DNA of 64,000 nt from Solimonas sp040066175 (GCF_040066175.1 NZ_JBEAAM010000010.1:75796-139795); one strand, 5' to 3'. Numbered from the stretch's first letter, positions 1-8,943 are shown. The notes: a model not told the origin generated them from the sequence alone. Numbers and translations are program-made.

Positions 1-1521
1 CTCGACCTGCTCGCGCGCGATCTGCGACCAGCAGGCGTCGTTGCCGACCACCGCGACCAGCGGAATGCCGTGGCGCGCGAAGCTGTCGAACTCCATCAGG
101 CTGTAGCCGAGCGCGCCATCGCCGAACAGCGCCCACACTTCCGCCTGCGGCCGGCACAGCTTCGCCGCGAGCGCGAAGCCGGCGCCGACGCCCAGCGTGC
201 CGAACACGCCGGGGTCGAGCCAGCCCAGCGGTCCGCGCGGGCGCAGGATGTACGACGCGGTGGCGACGAAATCACCGCCGTCGGCGACGATCACGCTGTC
301 GTCCGCGAGCTGGCCGTCGATCTGCTTGCACAGCGCCAGCGGGTTCAGCGCATCCGACGCGGCGGCAGCTTGCGAGAAGATCTCGGCCTCGCGTTCGGCG
401 TCGCGTGTGCGCAGTTCCGCGAACCACGCGGCGCGATCCGGCACCGCCGCAGGGCCGGCCTGCGCCAGTTCGCGCAGGAACAGCGAAGCATCGGCGAGCA
501 CGCCGATGTCGGGCCGGCGGTTGAGGCGCAGGTCGTCGCGGCTGCGATTGGCGGAGATCAGCGCGGCACGCGGACGGATGTGCGCACCATAGTCGAGCCT
601 GAAGTCGCAGGGCACGCCGGCGAGCATCACCAGATCGGCGGCGCGTAGCGCGTCGCGCCGCTTGTGCCGGAACTGCAGCGGATGGTCGGCGCCCAGCAGG
701 CCACGCGCCATGCCGGACAGATAGACGGGCACGCCGAGCTTCTCGACGGCGGCGCGCAGCGCACCGACGCCCGGGACATCGAGCATCGCCTGGCTGCCGA
801 TCAGCAGCAGCGGCCGCTGCGCCCGGGCAAGACGTGCCGCCGCGGCCCGCACCGCACCCGCGTCCGGCACCGGCACGTCGATCGTCTCGGGCTGCTCGGA
901 AAGCGGCGCGGCCGGCGCGAACTGGCGGCGCAGATGCAGCCGCAGGTAGGCGGCGATCGCGTGTTCCGCGAGCCCCGCACCGGGCCGCGGCGTGGACTTG
1001 GCGACATACCAGGACCGCACCAGCGCCTCGTCGTAGAGCAGATCGACCGGGCATTCGAGGAACACGGGGCCGGGCGTGCCCTCGGCGGCCATGTGGATCG
1101 CGCCGCGCAGCAGCGGTTCGAGATCGCGCACGCGCTTGGCCTTGCCCGCCCATTTCACGGACGAGCGGATCAGCGCGAGCTGGTCGATGTCCTGCAGCGC
1201 GCCGCGTCCGCGCAGCACCGTCGCCGTCGCGCCGCCGAGCAGCACGACCGGCGACTGCGCGAGACGCGCGTTGACGATCGCGGTCAGCGTGTTGGTCACG
1301 CCCGGCCCGGCGGTCACCACGGCGACGCCGACTCCGCCGGTCAGGCGCGCGGTCGCGTCGGCGGCGAACACGGCGGTCGCCTCGTGGCGCGTGTCGATGA
1401 CGCGGATGCCGGCCCGCTTGGCGCCGACCAGGATCGGCGAGATGTGTCCACCGCACAGCGTGTACAGGAAGCGCACGCCCTGTGCGCGCAAGACCCCTCC
1501 GATGATCTCTCCGCCGTTCAT
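1..1521 (-). CDS. thiamine pyrophosphate-dependent enzyme (acetolactate synthase-like), C-terminus cut by window edge
   Basis: The 507 visible residues look like an IlvB/oxalyl-CoA decarboxylase-type TPP enzyme; such proteins are about 550-580 residues, so only the extreme C-terminus is missing. The N-terminal pyrimidine-binding domain has the catalytic-Glu region (TRHEATAVFAADATARLTGG). Near the window edge is the diphosphate-binding motif, starting GDGALGYSLMEFD and ending VVGND. The ATG at 1521 follows GAGGAG at good spacing. It is the last gene of a minus-strand run with an HsaA-like hydroxylase, a KstD-family enzyme and a DUF1295 protein, 103 bases after the last of these. It could be a 2-hydroxyacyl-CoA lyase, oxalyl-CoA decarboxylase or 2-oxoacid decarboxylase; the substrate cannot be read from the sequence, and a link to steroids rests on position only. 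Confidence 0.85.
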   Translation of the reverse strand, partial: MNGGEIIGGVLRAQGVRFLYTLCGGHISPILVGAKRAGIRVIDTRHEATAVFAADATARLTGGVGVAVVTAGPGVTNTLTAIVNARLAQSPVVLLGGATATVLRGRGALQDIDQLALIRSSVKWAGKAKRVRDLEPLLRGAIHMAAEGTPGPVFLECPVDLLYDEALVRSWYVAKSTPRPGAGLAEHAIAAYLRLHLRRQFAPAAPLSEQPETIDVPVPDAGAVRAAAARLARAQRPLLLIGSQAMLDVPGVGALRAAVEKLGVPVYLSGMARGLLGADHPLQFRHKRRDALRAADLVMLAGVPCDFRLDYGAHIRPRAALISANRSRDDLRLNRRPDIGVLADASLFLRELAQAGPAAVPDRAAWFAELRTRDAEREAEIFSQAAAASDALNPLALCKQIDGQLADDSVIVADGGDFVATASYILRPRGPLGWLDPGVFGTLGVGAGFALAAKLCRPQAEVWALFGDGALGYSLMEFDSFARHGIPLVAVVGNDACWSQIAREQVE

Positions 1522-1624
1522 CGCAGAGGCACTCCTCGATAGAGAATCGAGGTTCCAGACTAGCTCAGCCTCTGTGGCAGAAACTTGTCCTGGATCAATG
1601 TCCGCGACGGTGCGCCCGCCAGAC

Positions 1625-2566
1625 TCAGGTGGCGCGCTGACTGCGCACCGGCGCGAAGGGGCGAAGGGACGGAATGAATCGGGGCACGCAGCGCTGGTAT
1701 TCCGGGTAGTCCGGGTACTTGTCGGCCTGCAGGCTCTCGCTGAGCTTGGAACTGCCCTGGAACAGCAGGATCAGCAGCAGGCAGCCGATGACGCTCCAGT
1801 TGAACGCGCCGGTCGCGGCGACGCTGAACAGGAAGAACACGACCCAGATCGACTGCTCCGCGAAATAGTTCGGATGGCGCGAGTGCGCCCACAGGCCGGA
1901 GGTGATGAAGCCGCGCGCATAGTCGCCGTCGAGCGGCTCGCCCGACTTGAGACGGCGCTTCTTCTCGGTCTGGAAGTTCCACTGCTGCTGGTCGGCGAGG
2001 GTCTCGAGCCCGACCAGGCCGAGGAACAGCGCGGCCAGCAGCACGTCGAGCAGCGTCGGCGCACCGGTGCCCTGCACCAACACCACCGGCAGCGCGATCA
2101 GCAGCAGCAAGGCGTTCTGGTACAGGCAGATGAAGCCGAAGTGGAACGCGGTCCACACCAGCCGGTTGTCGAGCCCCCGCTTCCTGCGCACGTGCGCCCA
2201 GCGGTAGTCCTCGTTGCCGCTCCAGAACTTCCAGCTGTAGCCGCCGTGGCGCGAGAAGTTGTACGTGAGGCGGATGCCCCAGATCGTCGCGACCACCGAC
2301 ATCAGCACCATGCGCGGCTCGTAGCCGGCCTGCGCCGTCGCCAGCCACGCGTACAGCGGCGGCGTGATGCTCCACAGCTTGTCCACCTGGCTGACGTTGC
2401 CGCTGAGCTCGCCGACGACGAAACACAGCAGCGCGATCGCCAACATCGTCAGGCTCAAATTCCGGATCAGGGCCCACTGCACCGGCGTCGGTGCGACATC
2501 GGAGTGCCAGACCCAGACCGGCAGCGCGGCGAGTGCGGCGAGCAGCGCGAGGGTCGTCCTGCTCAT
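1625..2566 (-). CDS. DUF1295 / steroid 5-alpha-reductase-like membrane protein
   Basis: This 313-residue protein has about seven hydrophobic segments and matches the DUF1295 family, which is distantly related to 3-oxo-5-alpha-steroid 4-dehydrogenases and isoprenylcysteine methyltransferases. The family hallmark SRHPNYFAEQSIWV is near residue 230, and RLTYNFSRHGGYSWKFW is in the middle. It begins 10 bases after the KstD-family stop codon, so the two are very probably co-transcribed. Family members are thought to use NAD(P)H to reduce steroid or lipid double bonds, but most are uncharacterised. Given its neighbours, a role in 4-ene or 1-ene steroid reduction or steroid handling at the inner membrane is plausible but inferred. 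Confidence 0.85.
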   Translation of the reverse strand: MSRTTLALLAALAALPVWVWHSDVAPTPVQWALIRNLSLTMLAIALLCFVVGELSGNVSQVDKLWSITPPLYAWLATAQAGYEPRMVLMSVVATIWGIRLTYNFSRHGGYSWKFWSGNEDYRWAHVRRKRGLDNRLVWTAFHFGFICLYQNALLLLIALPVVLVQGTGAPTLLDVLLAALFLGLVGLETLADQQQWNFQTEKKRRLKSGEPLDGDYARGFITSGLWAHSRHPNYFAEQSIWVVFFLFSVAATGAFNWSVIGCLLLILLFQGSSKLSESLQADKYPDYPEYQRCVPRFIPSLRPFAPVRSQRAT

Positions 2567-2576
2567 CGGACCCGCC

Positions 2577-4307
2577 TCAGGCGGCGGCCTTTACCGCGTC
2601 CGGGACGCGCGCCTGCGCCGCGATGTCGCGCGCGGCGATGTAGGCGAAGGTCAGTGCCGGACCCAGCGTGGAACCGGCACCGGCGTAGGTCGGCCCCATG
2701 ACCGCGGCGGAGGTGTTGCCGACCGCGTACAGGCCCTCGATCACGCTGCCGTCCTCGCGCAGCACGCGGGCGCGGGCGTCGGTTTCGAGGCCGCCCTTGG
2801 TGCCGATCTCGCCGGGCCACATCGGCACTGCGTAGAACGGCGGCTTGACGATCGGTCCCAGGCAGGAATTGGGCCGCACGCTCGGATCGCTGTAGTAGCG
2901 GTCGATCGCGGTCTCGCCCTTGTGGAACTCCGCATCGACGCCGGTCCTCGCGTATTCGTTCATCTTCGCGACCGTCGCCTGCAGGCCGGCGGCATCGACG
3001 CCGATCTTGGCCGCCAGGCCATCGAGCGTCTCGGCGCGGAAATAGACCTCGTCGAGCCAGTCCGCCGGCAGCTTGGAATCCGGTTCGATCTGGCCGGGCA
3101 GGAAGATGCCCATCGGGTACTTGTAACGGAAGGTCGCGTCGAACACGAGCCACGCCGGGATGCAGCCGTTGCCCTGGGCATCGTCGGCATACATCGCGTT
3201 GCGGAAATCCGGATACGCCGCCGCCTCGTTGACGAAGCGCCGGCCCTTGCGGTTGACGGCGACGCAGCCGGGCATGCCGCGTTCGACGAACAGCGTGATC
3301 TGCTGTGCGGCACCGGGCTTGCGCACCGTCGGCGAGCCCCAGACCAGGTCCATGTGCTTGAGCTGCGCCCCGACCGCCTTGCCGGCACGGATGCCGTCGC
3401 CGTGGTTGATCGGCGGTGCCGCGGTCCACTCGGCCTTCGTCGGCTTGGCGAGGTACTGCTCGCGCATCTGCTGGTTCGACTCGAAGCCGCCGCAGGCCAG
3501 GATCACGCCGCGGCGCGCGCGGTAGCGCAGCCTGCGCCCGTTCTGCGTGACGACGAGGCCGACGACACGCCCGCCTTCCTCGACCAGCGATTCGAGGCCG
3601 GTGTTGAGCTGCAGCGGAACGTTCCGCTGCAGCATCGCGTAGCGCAGCGCCGCGACCATGCCCTGACCGAGCACCTGCCGGCGGTCGCGGTGCGTGCGCC
3701 GGCGCCAGCCGAAGTCCAGCCAGTACTTGAGCAGCAACTTGAGCGTGAGCAGGATCCAGCCCGGACCGCGCGAGAACAGCGTGTGCGCCTCGATCTGGTC
3801 CATCGCGATGCGGCCCATCAGCAGCGTGCCCCTGAAGGACTCGCGCTGACGGCCGAACTCGTCGCCCAGCAGGCGGGCGTCGAACTCGGCCGGCTGCATC
3901 GAGCGCCAGCCTTCCTTGCCGCCCGGCCGGTTCGGGTAGTAGTCCGGGTACTTCGGCACGTTGTGGTAGTGGATGCCGAAGGTGCGCGCCAGATAGCGCA
4001 CCATCTCGGGCGCGTTCTTCAGATAGGCCTCGATGCGCGCCTGCGGCACTTCGTCGCCGATCACGTGCTTGAGATAGGTCAGCGCTTCCTCGTAGGAGTC
4101 GCTGCCGCCGGTGCGCGCGATGTCGTCGTTGCACGGGATCCAGATGCCGCCGCCCGACACCGCGCTGGTGCCGCCGTACTTGTCGGACTTCTCGATGACG
4201 ATGCTGCTCATGCCCTGCGCCTGCGCGCACAGCGCCGCCGTCATGCCGCCGCCGCCGGAGCCGACGACGACGACATCGTATTCCTGGTCCCAACCCGCCT
4301 GACTCAT
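2577..4307 (-). CDS. kstD: 3-ketosteroid dehydrogenase-family FAD flavoprotein (KstD-like)
   Basis: KstD enzymes introduce the 1(2) double bond into ring A of 3-ketosteroids, a step needed for ring B opening. The 576 residues start with a dinucleotide-binding motif (VVVVGSGGGGMTAA, residues 11-24) and SDKYGGTSAVSGGG. The C-terminal FAD/active-site block is VGNTSAAVMGPTYAGAGSTL; its Tyr and following Gly correspond to the family's catalytic Tyr-Gly pair. A Tyr-rich stretch (KYPDYYPNRPGG) is in the substrate-domain region. The ATG follows GGAAGG. It lies between an HsaA-like gene and DUF1295. The family also contains 3-oxo-5-alpha-steroid 4-dehydrogenases (Kst4D/TesI), so the position dehydrogenated, C1-C2 or C4-C5, is not certain. 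Confidence 0.88.
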   Translation of the reverse strand: MSQAGWDQEYDVVVVGSGGGGMTAALCAQAQGMSSIVIEKSDKYGGTSAVSGGGIWIPCNDDIARTGGSDSYEEALTYLKHVIGDEVPQARIEAYLKNAPEMVRYLARTFGIHYHNVPKYPDYYPNRPGGKEGWRSMQPAEFDARLLGDEFGRQRESFRGTLLMGRIAMDQIEAHTLFSRGPGWILLTLKLLLKYWLDFGWRRRTHRDRRQVLGQGMVAALRYAMLQRNVPLQLNTGLESLVEEGGRVVGLVVTQNGRRLRYRARRGVILACGGFESNQQMREQYLAKPTKAEWTAAPPINHGDGIRAGKAVGAQLKHMDLVWGSPTVRKPGAAQQITLFVERGMPGCVAVNRKGRRFVNEAAAYPDFRNAMYADDAQGNGCIPAWLVFDATFRYKYPMGIFLPGQIEPDSKLPADWLDEVYFRAETLDGLAAKIGVDAAGLQATVAKMNEYARTGVDAEFHKGETAIDRYYSDPSVRPNSCLGPIVKPPFYAVPMWPGEIGTKGGLETDARARVLREDGSVIEGLYAVGNTSAAVMGPTYAGAGSTLGPALTFAYIAARDIAAQARVPDAVKAAA

Positions 4308-4336
4308 GGCCTACGCCTTCCGCTTGTTTTGACAGT

Positions 4337-4356
4337 CCGCGCCAGGGATGGCGCGG
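4337..4356. other. intergenic hairpin between hsaA-like and kstD-like genes
   Basis: An 8-bp perfect stem (CCGCGCCA / TGGCGCGG) with a 4-base loop lies in the 73-base gap. No T-run follows in the direction of transcription, so it is not a classical terminator. It may tune read-through or stabilise an mRNA end between the two steroid genes. Confidence 0.4.
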
Positions 4357-4380
4357 TCTTGGACAGGATGTCCATGCGCC

Positions 4381-5577
4381 TCAGATAAAAAAGTCCGTAT
4401 TGTCTTTGCCGAGCAGCACGCCGCCGTAGTTGCGCCCGAACTGGTCCGGGTTGTTCGCGTAGTGGCCGCGTGCGGCCATGATGTCGAACACGTAGCGGTA
4501 CAGCGGGAAGTCGGTGAAGATGCCGCGGCCGCCACAGACCGAGAACAGCTGGTAGGCGTGGCGGGCGCAGCGCTCGACGACCTGTGAGGCCTGGAACCGG
4601 AACAGCAGGCGCTGCGGGATGTCGTCGAGCGGCTGGCGGTTGCGGATCTTGTCCTGCAGCACCTCGAAATTGCGCCTGAGCACCAGCTTCATCTCGTCGA
4701 TCGCCACGGCCGTCTCGGCCGCGGCGAGCTGCGCCGGCCCCTGCTCCGAGGTCTTGTTGCCCATGTCGCCGACGCGCACCCTGGCGAATTCGATGAAGGT
4801 GTCGTGCGCGCCCTGCAGCGCGCCGATCGCCGCGGTCGAGACCGCGCGCACGAAGATCTGGCCGAACGGCAGCTTGTACAGGTCCGAGGGGAACACCTCG
4901 CGGCCGGGATTGGTGCCCATGAAGCCGTCACTGGCCTTGTGCGTGCGGTACTCGGGCACGAACACGTCCTTGACGACGATGTCCTTCGACCCGGTGCCCT
5001 TGAGACCCATCACATGCCAGGTATCGACCACCTCGAAGTCCGAGCGCGGCAGCAGGAAGGTGCGGTACTCCGGCGGCTGGCCTTCGTTGAAGATCAGGCC
5101 GCCGAGGAACACCCAGTCGCAGTGATCGATGCCGCTGGAGAAGCCCCAGCGCCCCGAGAAGCGGAAGCCGCCCTCGACCGGCTTGACCTGGCCCTTGGGC
5201 ATGTAGGTCGAGGCGATGCGCACGTTGGTGTCCTTGCCCCAGACGTCTTCCGCCGCACGCGGGTCGAACAGCGCGATCTGCCAGTTGTGCACGCCGATGA
5301 CGCCATAGATCCACGCCGTGGACATGCAGCCCTCGGCCAGCGCCATCTGCACGTCGTAGAACACCTGCGGGTCCATCTCGTAGCCGCCGTACTTCTTCGG
5401 CTGCAGCACGCGGAAGAAGCCCGCCGCCTGCATCTCGGCAACGGTTTCGTCCGGCACCTTGCGCTCGGCCTCGCACTGGGCGGCGCGCGCCTTGAGGCGC
5501 GGGATCATGTCGCGCGCACGCTGCACCAGCAGCTCGGGACTGACGAGCGCGACGGTCTTGGGATTGGGGTTCTGCAC
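4381..5577 (-). CDS. hsaA: HsaA/TesA2-like flavin-dependent monooxygenase (acyl-CoA dehydrogenase fold)
   Basis: HsaA uses reduced FMN from a partner reductase to hydroxylate the phenolic A-ring of 3-HSA to the catechol 3,4-DHSA. The protein resembles this group: N-terminal helical domain (PRLKARAAQCEAERKVPDET), FRVLQPKKYGGYEMDP, then FRFSGRWGFSSGIDHCDWVF and the C-terminal helical region ending in VCGGRGIFTDFPLYRYVFDI. I chose the GTG at 5577 because GAGGAG lies 7 bases upstream; it gives 398 residues, close to the known HsaA length of 394. A longer start at 5649 would lack a good ribosome binding site and overlap the proposed operator. It heads the minus-strand cluster. A possible reductase partner is the flavin reductase at 57696-58685, far from here. 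Confidence 0.85.
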   Translation of the reverse strand: MQNPNPKTVALVSPELLVQRARDMIPRLKARAAQCEAERKVPDETVAEMQAAGFFRVLQPKKYGGYEMDPQVFYDVQMALAEGCMSTAWIYGVIGVHNWQIALFDPRAAEDVWGKDTNVRIASTYMPKGQVKPVEGGFRFSGRWGFSSGIDHCDWVFLGGLIFNEGQPPEYRTFLLPRSDFEVVDTWHVMGLKGTGSKDIVVKDVFVPEYRTHKASDGFMGTNPGREVFPSDLYKLPFGQIFVRAVSTAAIGALQGAHDTFIEFARVRVGDMGNKTSEQGPAQLAAAETAVAIDEMKLVLRRNFEVLQDKIRNRQPLDDIPQRLLFRFQASQVVERCARHAYQLFSVCGGRGIFTDFPLYRYVFDIMAARGHYANNPDQFGRNYGGVLLGKDNTDFFI

Positions 5578-5645
5578 GGCGGATCTCCTCGCCTTCCGGG
5601 GCTGGCAACAGGCCTGCTTTTTCACAGAATTCGCCCGGCAGGGCA

Positions 5646-5661
5646 TCATCCGAAATGATGA
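5646..5661 (-). promoter_or_regulatory. steroid-box candidate 1 (TCATCCGAAATGATGA)
   Basis: An imperfect inverted repeat of the TCRYCC-N4-GGRYGA type ends 69 bases upstream of the HsaA-like start. The -10 at the usual offset is weak here (GAAAAA at 5623-5618). The divergent hydrolase starts only 38 bases away, too close for the same geometry, so the site most likely serves the minus strand. Confidence 0.5.
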
Positions 5662-5698
5662 GCAGGCACAACCCGCAGAAGATCCTGAGGAGAGTCCG

Positions 5699-7261
5699 AT
5701 GAAAGCAGCACCGATCCTGGCCGGCCTCGCTGCACTGCTGTGCGGCGGCGCACGGGCGATCCCCGAAGGTCCGGACTTCCCGTCCGCCGAGTGGACGCAG
5801 CGCGAGGCGGCGAACTACGCCAGGGTCGGCGAAGGGCCGGCCGAGCAGGCCGCCAATCCGGACTTCCTGCAGCGCTGGGAGGAACAGAACCTCGCCAACA
5901 CGCTCGCGTGGAATCAGCGCGCGCTCGATGACCCGAGCTGGCTGATCGCGCCGTCCGGCAACACGCCGGTCACGCCGCTGTGCACGGTCTGGCGCGAGCA
6001 GTGCGCCGGCGATCCGTTCCGCTACCCCGAGGCGCCCGGCCCCGACGGCGCGCCGTTCTACACCAACGAGGCGGACGTGATCCCGGTGCTGTTCTACGAC
6101 CGCGGCTGCGCGCGCATCTCCGGCCGCGTGTGGGCGCCGCGCGACGGCCGCAACGGCCTGCCGGCGGTGGTGATCGAGAACGGCTCGGTGCAGGCACCGG
6201 AGACCCTGTACTGGTGGGCGGCGCAGGCGCTGGTGCGCGCCGGCTATGTCGTGATGACCTTCGACCCGCGCGGCCAGGGCCGCTCCGACCAGCAGACGCC
6301 GACCGGCGTGCAGGGCAGCAATGCCAACCCCACCGTGTTCTGGGACGGCCTGGTCGATGCGATCGACTTCTTCCGCTCGTCGAGCGTGCAGCCGTATCCG
6401 CACAACCTGTCCTGCGCCGGCACCTACCCGACGACGATGACCGCGTTCAATCCGCACATCGCGCGCATCGACCCGGCGCGCCTGGGCATCGCCGGACATT
6501 CGCTGGGCGCTGCCGGCGTGTCGGTCGTGCAGGGCTACGGTGCCGCCGGCGCCGATCCCTGGCCGGGACAGATCGACGCGCACAATCCGGTCAAGGTCGC
6601 GGTGGCCTGGGACGGGCTCGCCAGCGCCAGCGGCGGCGGTTACGGCGGCGGTACGCCGACGATCGTGCCGCGCGTGCCGGCGATGGGACAGACCAGCGAG
6701 TACGGCCTGACACCGGCGCCGTTCACGCAGCCGCCCGACCCGGAGTCGGACAAGGTCGCCTATGCCGCGTGGCGCGACGCCGGCGTCCCGGTGTTCCAGT
6801 TCACCATCCAGGGCAGCTCGCACTACGAATGGTCGCTGCTGCCGACCTTCCCGGCGACGTCGTGGTGCGCGGACACATCGAGCGGCGCCTGTGAGGGCGG
6901 CTGGGGCAATCCGATGGCCGAGCACTACACGCTGGCCTGGTTCGACCGCTGGCTGAAGAACCCGGGCGAATCCGGTTACGCCGACGCCGATGCGCGCCTG
7001 CTCGCCGACAGCGACTGGCAGCCGCGCTACAGCTTCTACCTGCGCTCGGCGCGCGCGTTTCCGGATCGCAGCGGCAAGGCCCACGTCTGCGAGGACATCC
7101 GCGCCGGCTGCGACGATCTCGACCTCGGCGCGCCCGGCGGCGGGTCGGCGGGCGGCGGCGGGGGCGGCGGCGGCCTCGGCCCGGCGCTGCTCGCCCTCCT
7201 CGCGCTGCTCGCAGTCGGCCGGCGCCGCGCCCTCAGGGCCTGCGCGTCACCCGCACGCTGA
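5699..7261 (+). CDS. secreted alpha/beta hydrolase with GlyGly-CTERM-like sorting tail
   Basis: This 520-residue protein has a signal peptide (cleavage near ARA-IPEG, residue 20) and an alpha/beta-hydrolase core. The core has GHSLGAAG with nucleophile Ser268, FDPRGQGRS before it and a late GSSHYEWS that could hold the catalytic His. The C-terminus has a glycine run (GGGSAGGGGGGGG), one hydrophobic helix (LGPALLALLALLAVG) and an Arg cluster. This is the layout of GlyGly-CTERM signals processed by rhombosortase for surface display. The ATG follows AGGAGAG; no alternative start is as good. Its stop overlaps the end of the convergent GH5 gene by 29 bases. An esterase or lipase acting on exogenous substrates, perhaps steryl esters, fits the context but is inferred. 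Confidence 0.8.
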   Translation: MKAAPILAGLAALLCGGARAIPEGPDFPSAEWTQREAANYARVGEGPAEQAANPDFLQRWEEQNLANTLAWNQRALDDPSWLIAPSGNTPVTPLCTVWREQCAGDPFRYPEAPGPDGAPFYTNEADVIPVLFYDRGCARISGRVWAPRDGRNGLPAVVIENGSVQAPETLYWWAAQALVRAGYVVMTFDPRGQGRSDQQTPTGVQGSNANPTVFWDGLVDAIDFFRSSSVQPYPHNLSCAGTYPTTMTAFNPHIARIDPARLGIAGHSLGAAGVSVVQGYGAAGADPWPGQIDAHNPVKVAVAWDGLASASGGGYGGGTPTIVPRVPAMGQTSEYGLTPAPFTQPPDPESDKVAYAAWRDAGVPVFQFTIQGSSHYEWSLLPTFPATSWCADTSSGACEGGWGNPMAEHYTLAWFDRWLKNPGESGYADADARLLADSDWQPRYSFYLRSARAFPDRSGKAHVCEDIRAGCDDLDLGAPGGGSAGGGGGGGGLGPALLALLALLAVGRRRALRACASPAR

Positions 7262-8753
7262 CCTCGGTCGCACCGGTGAGGTTGTCCAGCAGCAGGCGCG
7301 GCGCGTTCGCGGCGGACCGCAGCGTCGCGCCGCTGACCTCGACCTGGTAGCCGTTCGGGTAGTGCAGTGCGACCGGCACGAAGATCTCGGTCGGGGCCGT
7401 CGCGGCCCGCGGCGTGTAGCGGTACTGGAACTCGGCCGTGTCCGGGTCGAAGGACAGCGCCAGCGGAACGCCCGCGGTCGCCTGCGGGTAGGTGCGGCTG
7501 AGGATCTTCAGCTTGTCGAGCTTGGCGGTCGAGAGATCCGCGTCGTCGGCGAACAGGCTCTGCGCGCCGCTGTCCTGCGACTCGGTGGTCGGATCGTCGA
7601 AGTTCTTGTACTGCCAGTACTGCCAGCCGACCAGGTTCTCGTCGGCCTGGCGCGCGACTTCGGCGAGCACCGGCAGCTCGTCGGTGGCGCCGAACTCGGT
7701 CAGCAGTTCGACCGCCTGCATCTTCTCGCCCTGCGCGCGCGCCTCGGCGAAGGTCGTGTCGCCGAAGCTCTCGCAGGTGTCCTGCGGCCCGAACGGCAAG
7801 GTGTCGAGCACGCCCAGCTGCGCGGCGTTGGCCAGCGTGTTGAGCGGACAGTAGTAGTGGAAGGAGTAGCCGAGCTGCGACTCGCCCGGAATCGCCTCGT
7901 AGCCGCGCGCCGGCGCGCCGGTGCTGATCAAGGGCTGCGGCTCGAACCAGACCAGGTTGTCCGGATCGACGCTGCGGATGCCGGTCAGCGCATGCGTGTA
8001 GAACGGCTGCAGCTCGTCGCGCTCGTGCGACTCGCAGCCGAGCCAGGGCTGCAGGCACTGCATGTACTCCATGCCGGCCCAGGGTTCGTTGAGCAGGTCG
8101 TAGCCCATCGAGTACGGCTGATCCTTCCAGCGTCTGGCCACCGCGATCCAGGCGTCGCGGAAGCCGTCCCACACCGGACCGCGCTCGGCCCACAGGTTGT
8201 CGAAGGCTTCCGACACCTGCGGCGTGAAGTAGTTGAACGGAAAGCCGAACGACGGCGGTCCGAGCAGCGTGGTGAACAGGCCCTCGACCGGCTCGACCGC
8301 CCAGTCCGGCACGCCCTCGCCCTGGTACACCGGCCCGAGCATGTCCTGGTGGAAGTCGAACAGGATCCAGATACGCCGGCTGGCGAGCAGCTGCACGATG
8401 CGGTCCCACTGCGCGAGGTAGTCCGTATCGATCACGCCGGGCGCGTGCGGCGACACGCCGACCCACAGCGTGCCGATGCGCGCGGAGTTGAAGCCGTGGT
8501 CGGCGAGCCAGTCGGCATCCGCGGCGCGGAAACCCTTGGCCGCGTCGGGCGGCACATAGGGCGCGGTCTTCCACACGACGTTGACGCCGTGCGTGATGAC
8601 CACGCGGTTGTGCCCATCGACCAGCCAGCGACCATCGCGGCGCAACTGCTGCGGGACGGCAGCGCCGCCTCCATCCGGCCCGCCATTGCCGCATCCCGAC
8701 AAGGCGGTCAGCGCGAGCGCCAGACCCGCAACCCATCCCGCACGCAGAATCAT
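7233..8753 (-). CDS. GH5 endoglycoceramidase-like glycosidase, lipoprotein
   Basis: This 506-residue glycoside hydrolase has a lipobox (TALSGC, Cys21), so it is probably anchored in an outer membrane leaflet. The TIM barrel carries HGVNVVWK and NSARIGTLW, acid/base Glu223 in LLNEPWAG and nucleophile Glu353 in ELLTEFGA. This is the layout of endoglycoceramidases. The same subgroup includes fungal steryl-beta-glucosidases. A beta-sandwich domain follows. The ATG at 8753 is preceded by GGGGGAG; an upstream in-frame ATG at 8786 has no such site. The gene is divergent from kshA and shares its intergenic box. Removal of sugar from sterol glycosides or glycolipids before steroid catabolism is a reasonable hypothesis. 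Confidence 0.85.
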   Translation of the reverse strand: MILRAGWVAGLALALTALSGCGNGGPDGGGAAVPQQLRRDGRWLVDGHNRVVITHGVNVVWKTAPYVPPDAAKGFRAADADWLADHGFNSARIGTLWVGVSPHAPGVIDTDYLAQWDRIVQLLASRRIWILFDFHQDMLGPVYQGEGVPDWAVEPVEGLFTTLLGPPSFGFPFNYFTPQVSEAFDNLWAERGPVWDGFRDAWIAVARRWKDQPYSMGYDLLNEPWAGMEYMQCLQPWLGCESHERDELQPFYTHALTGIRSVDPDNLVWFEPQPLISTGAPARGYEAIPGESQLGYSFHYYCPLNTLANAAQLGVLDTLPFGPQDTCESFGDTTFAEARAQGEKMQAVELLTEFGATDELPVLAEVARQADENLVGWQYWQYKNFDDPTTESQDSGAQSLFADDADLSTAKLDKLKILSRTYPQATAGVPLALSFDPDTAEFQYRYTPRAATAPTEIFVPVALHYPNGYQVEVSGATLRSAANAPRLLLDNLTGATEVSVRVTRRP

Positions 8754-8809
8754 GCTTCTCCCCCATCGCGTTCTGGCGTGCATCACACGCCGATGCGCGC
8801 CGCGCTACT

Positions 8810-8825
8810 TCACTCAAACGGGTGA
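8810..8825. promoter_or_regulatory. steroid-box candidate 2 (TCACTCAAACGGGTGA), possibly bidirectional
   Basis: This inverted repeat begins TCAC and ends GTGA. It is 57 bases upstream of the GH5 start. TGTGAT (8787-8782, minus) and CAAACT (8848-8853, plus) both begin exactly 23 bases beyond its ends, so it could serve GH5 and kshA together. Confidence 0.55.
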
Positions 8826-8943
8826 TGCAGCGCCAGGGAGCGGTTTCCAAACTGGCGCGGTACTCGGCGCACCCCGTCCGCCGCACGATTCATTCAGCAA
8901 CTGCCGCAGCCGGACCGCTGCCGCGCAGCGAGGGAGCAACACG

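Noticed and set aside
5578..5649. 24-residue N-terminal extension of the HsaA-like protein
   Set aside because: The extension is not like the family, has no ribosome binding site and would overlap the box; GTG at 5577 has GAGGAG at ideal spacing.
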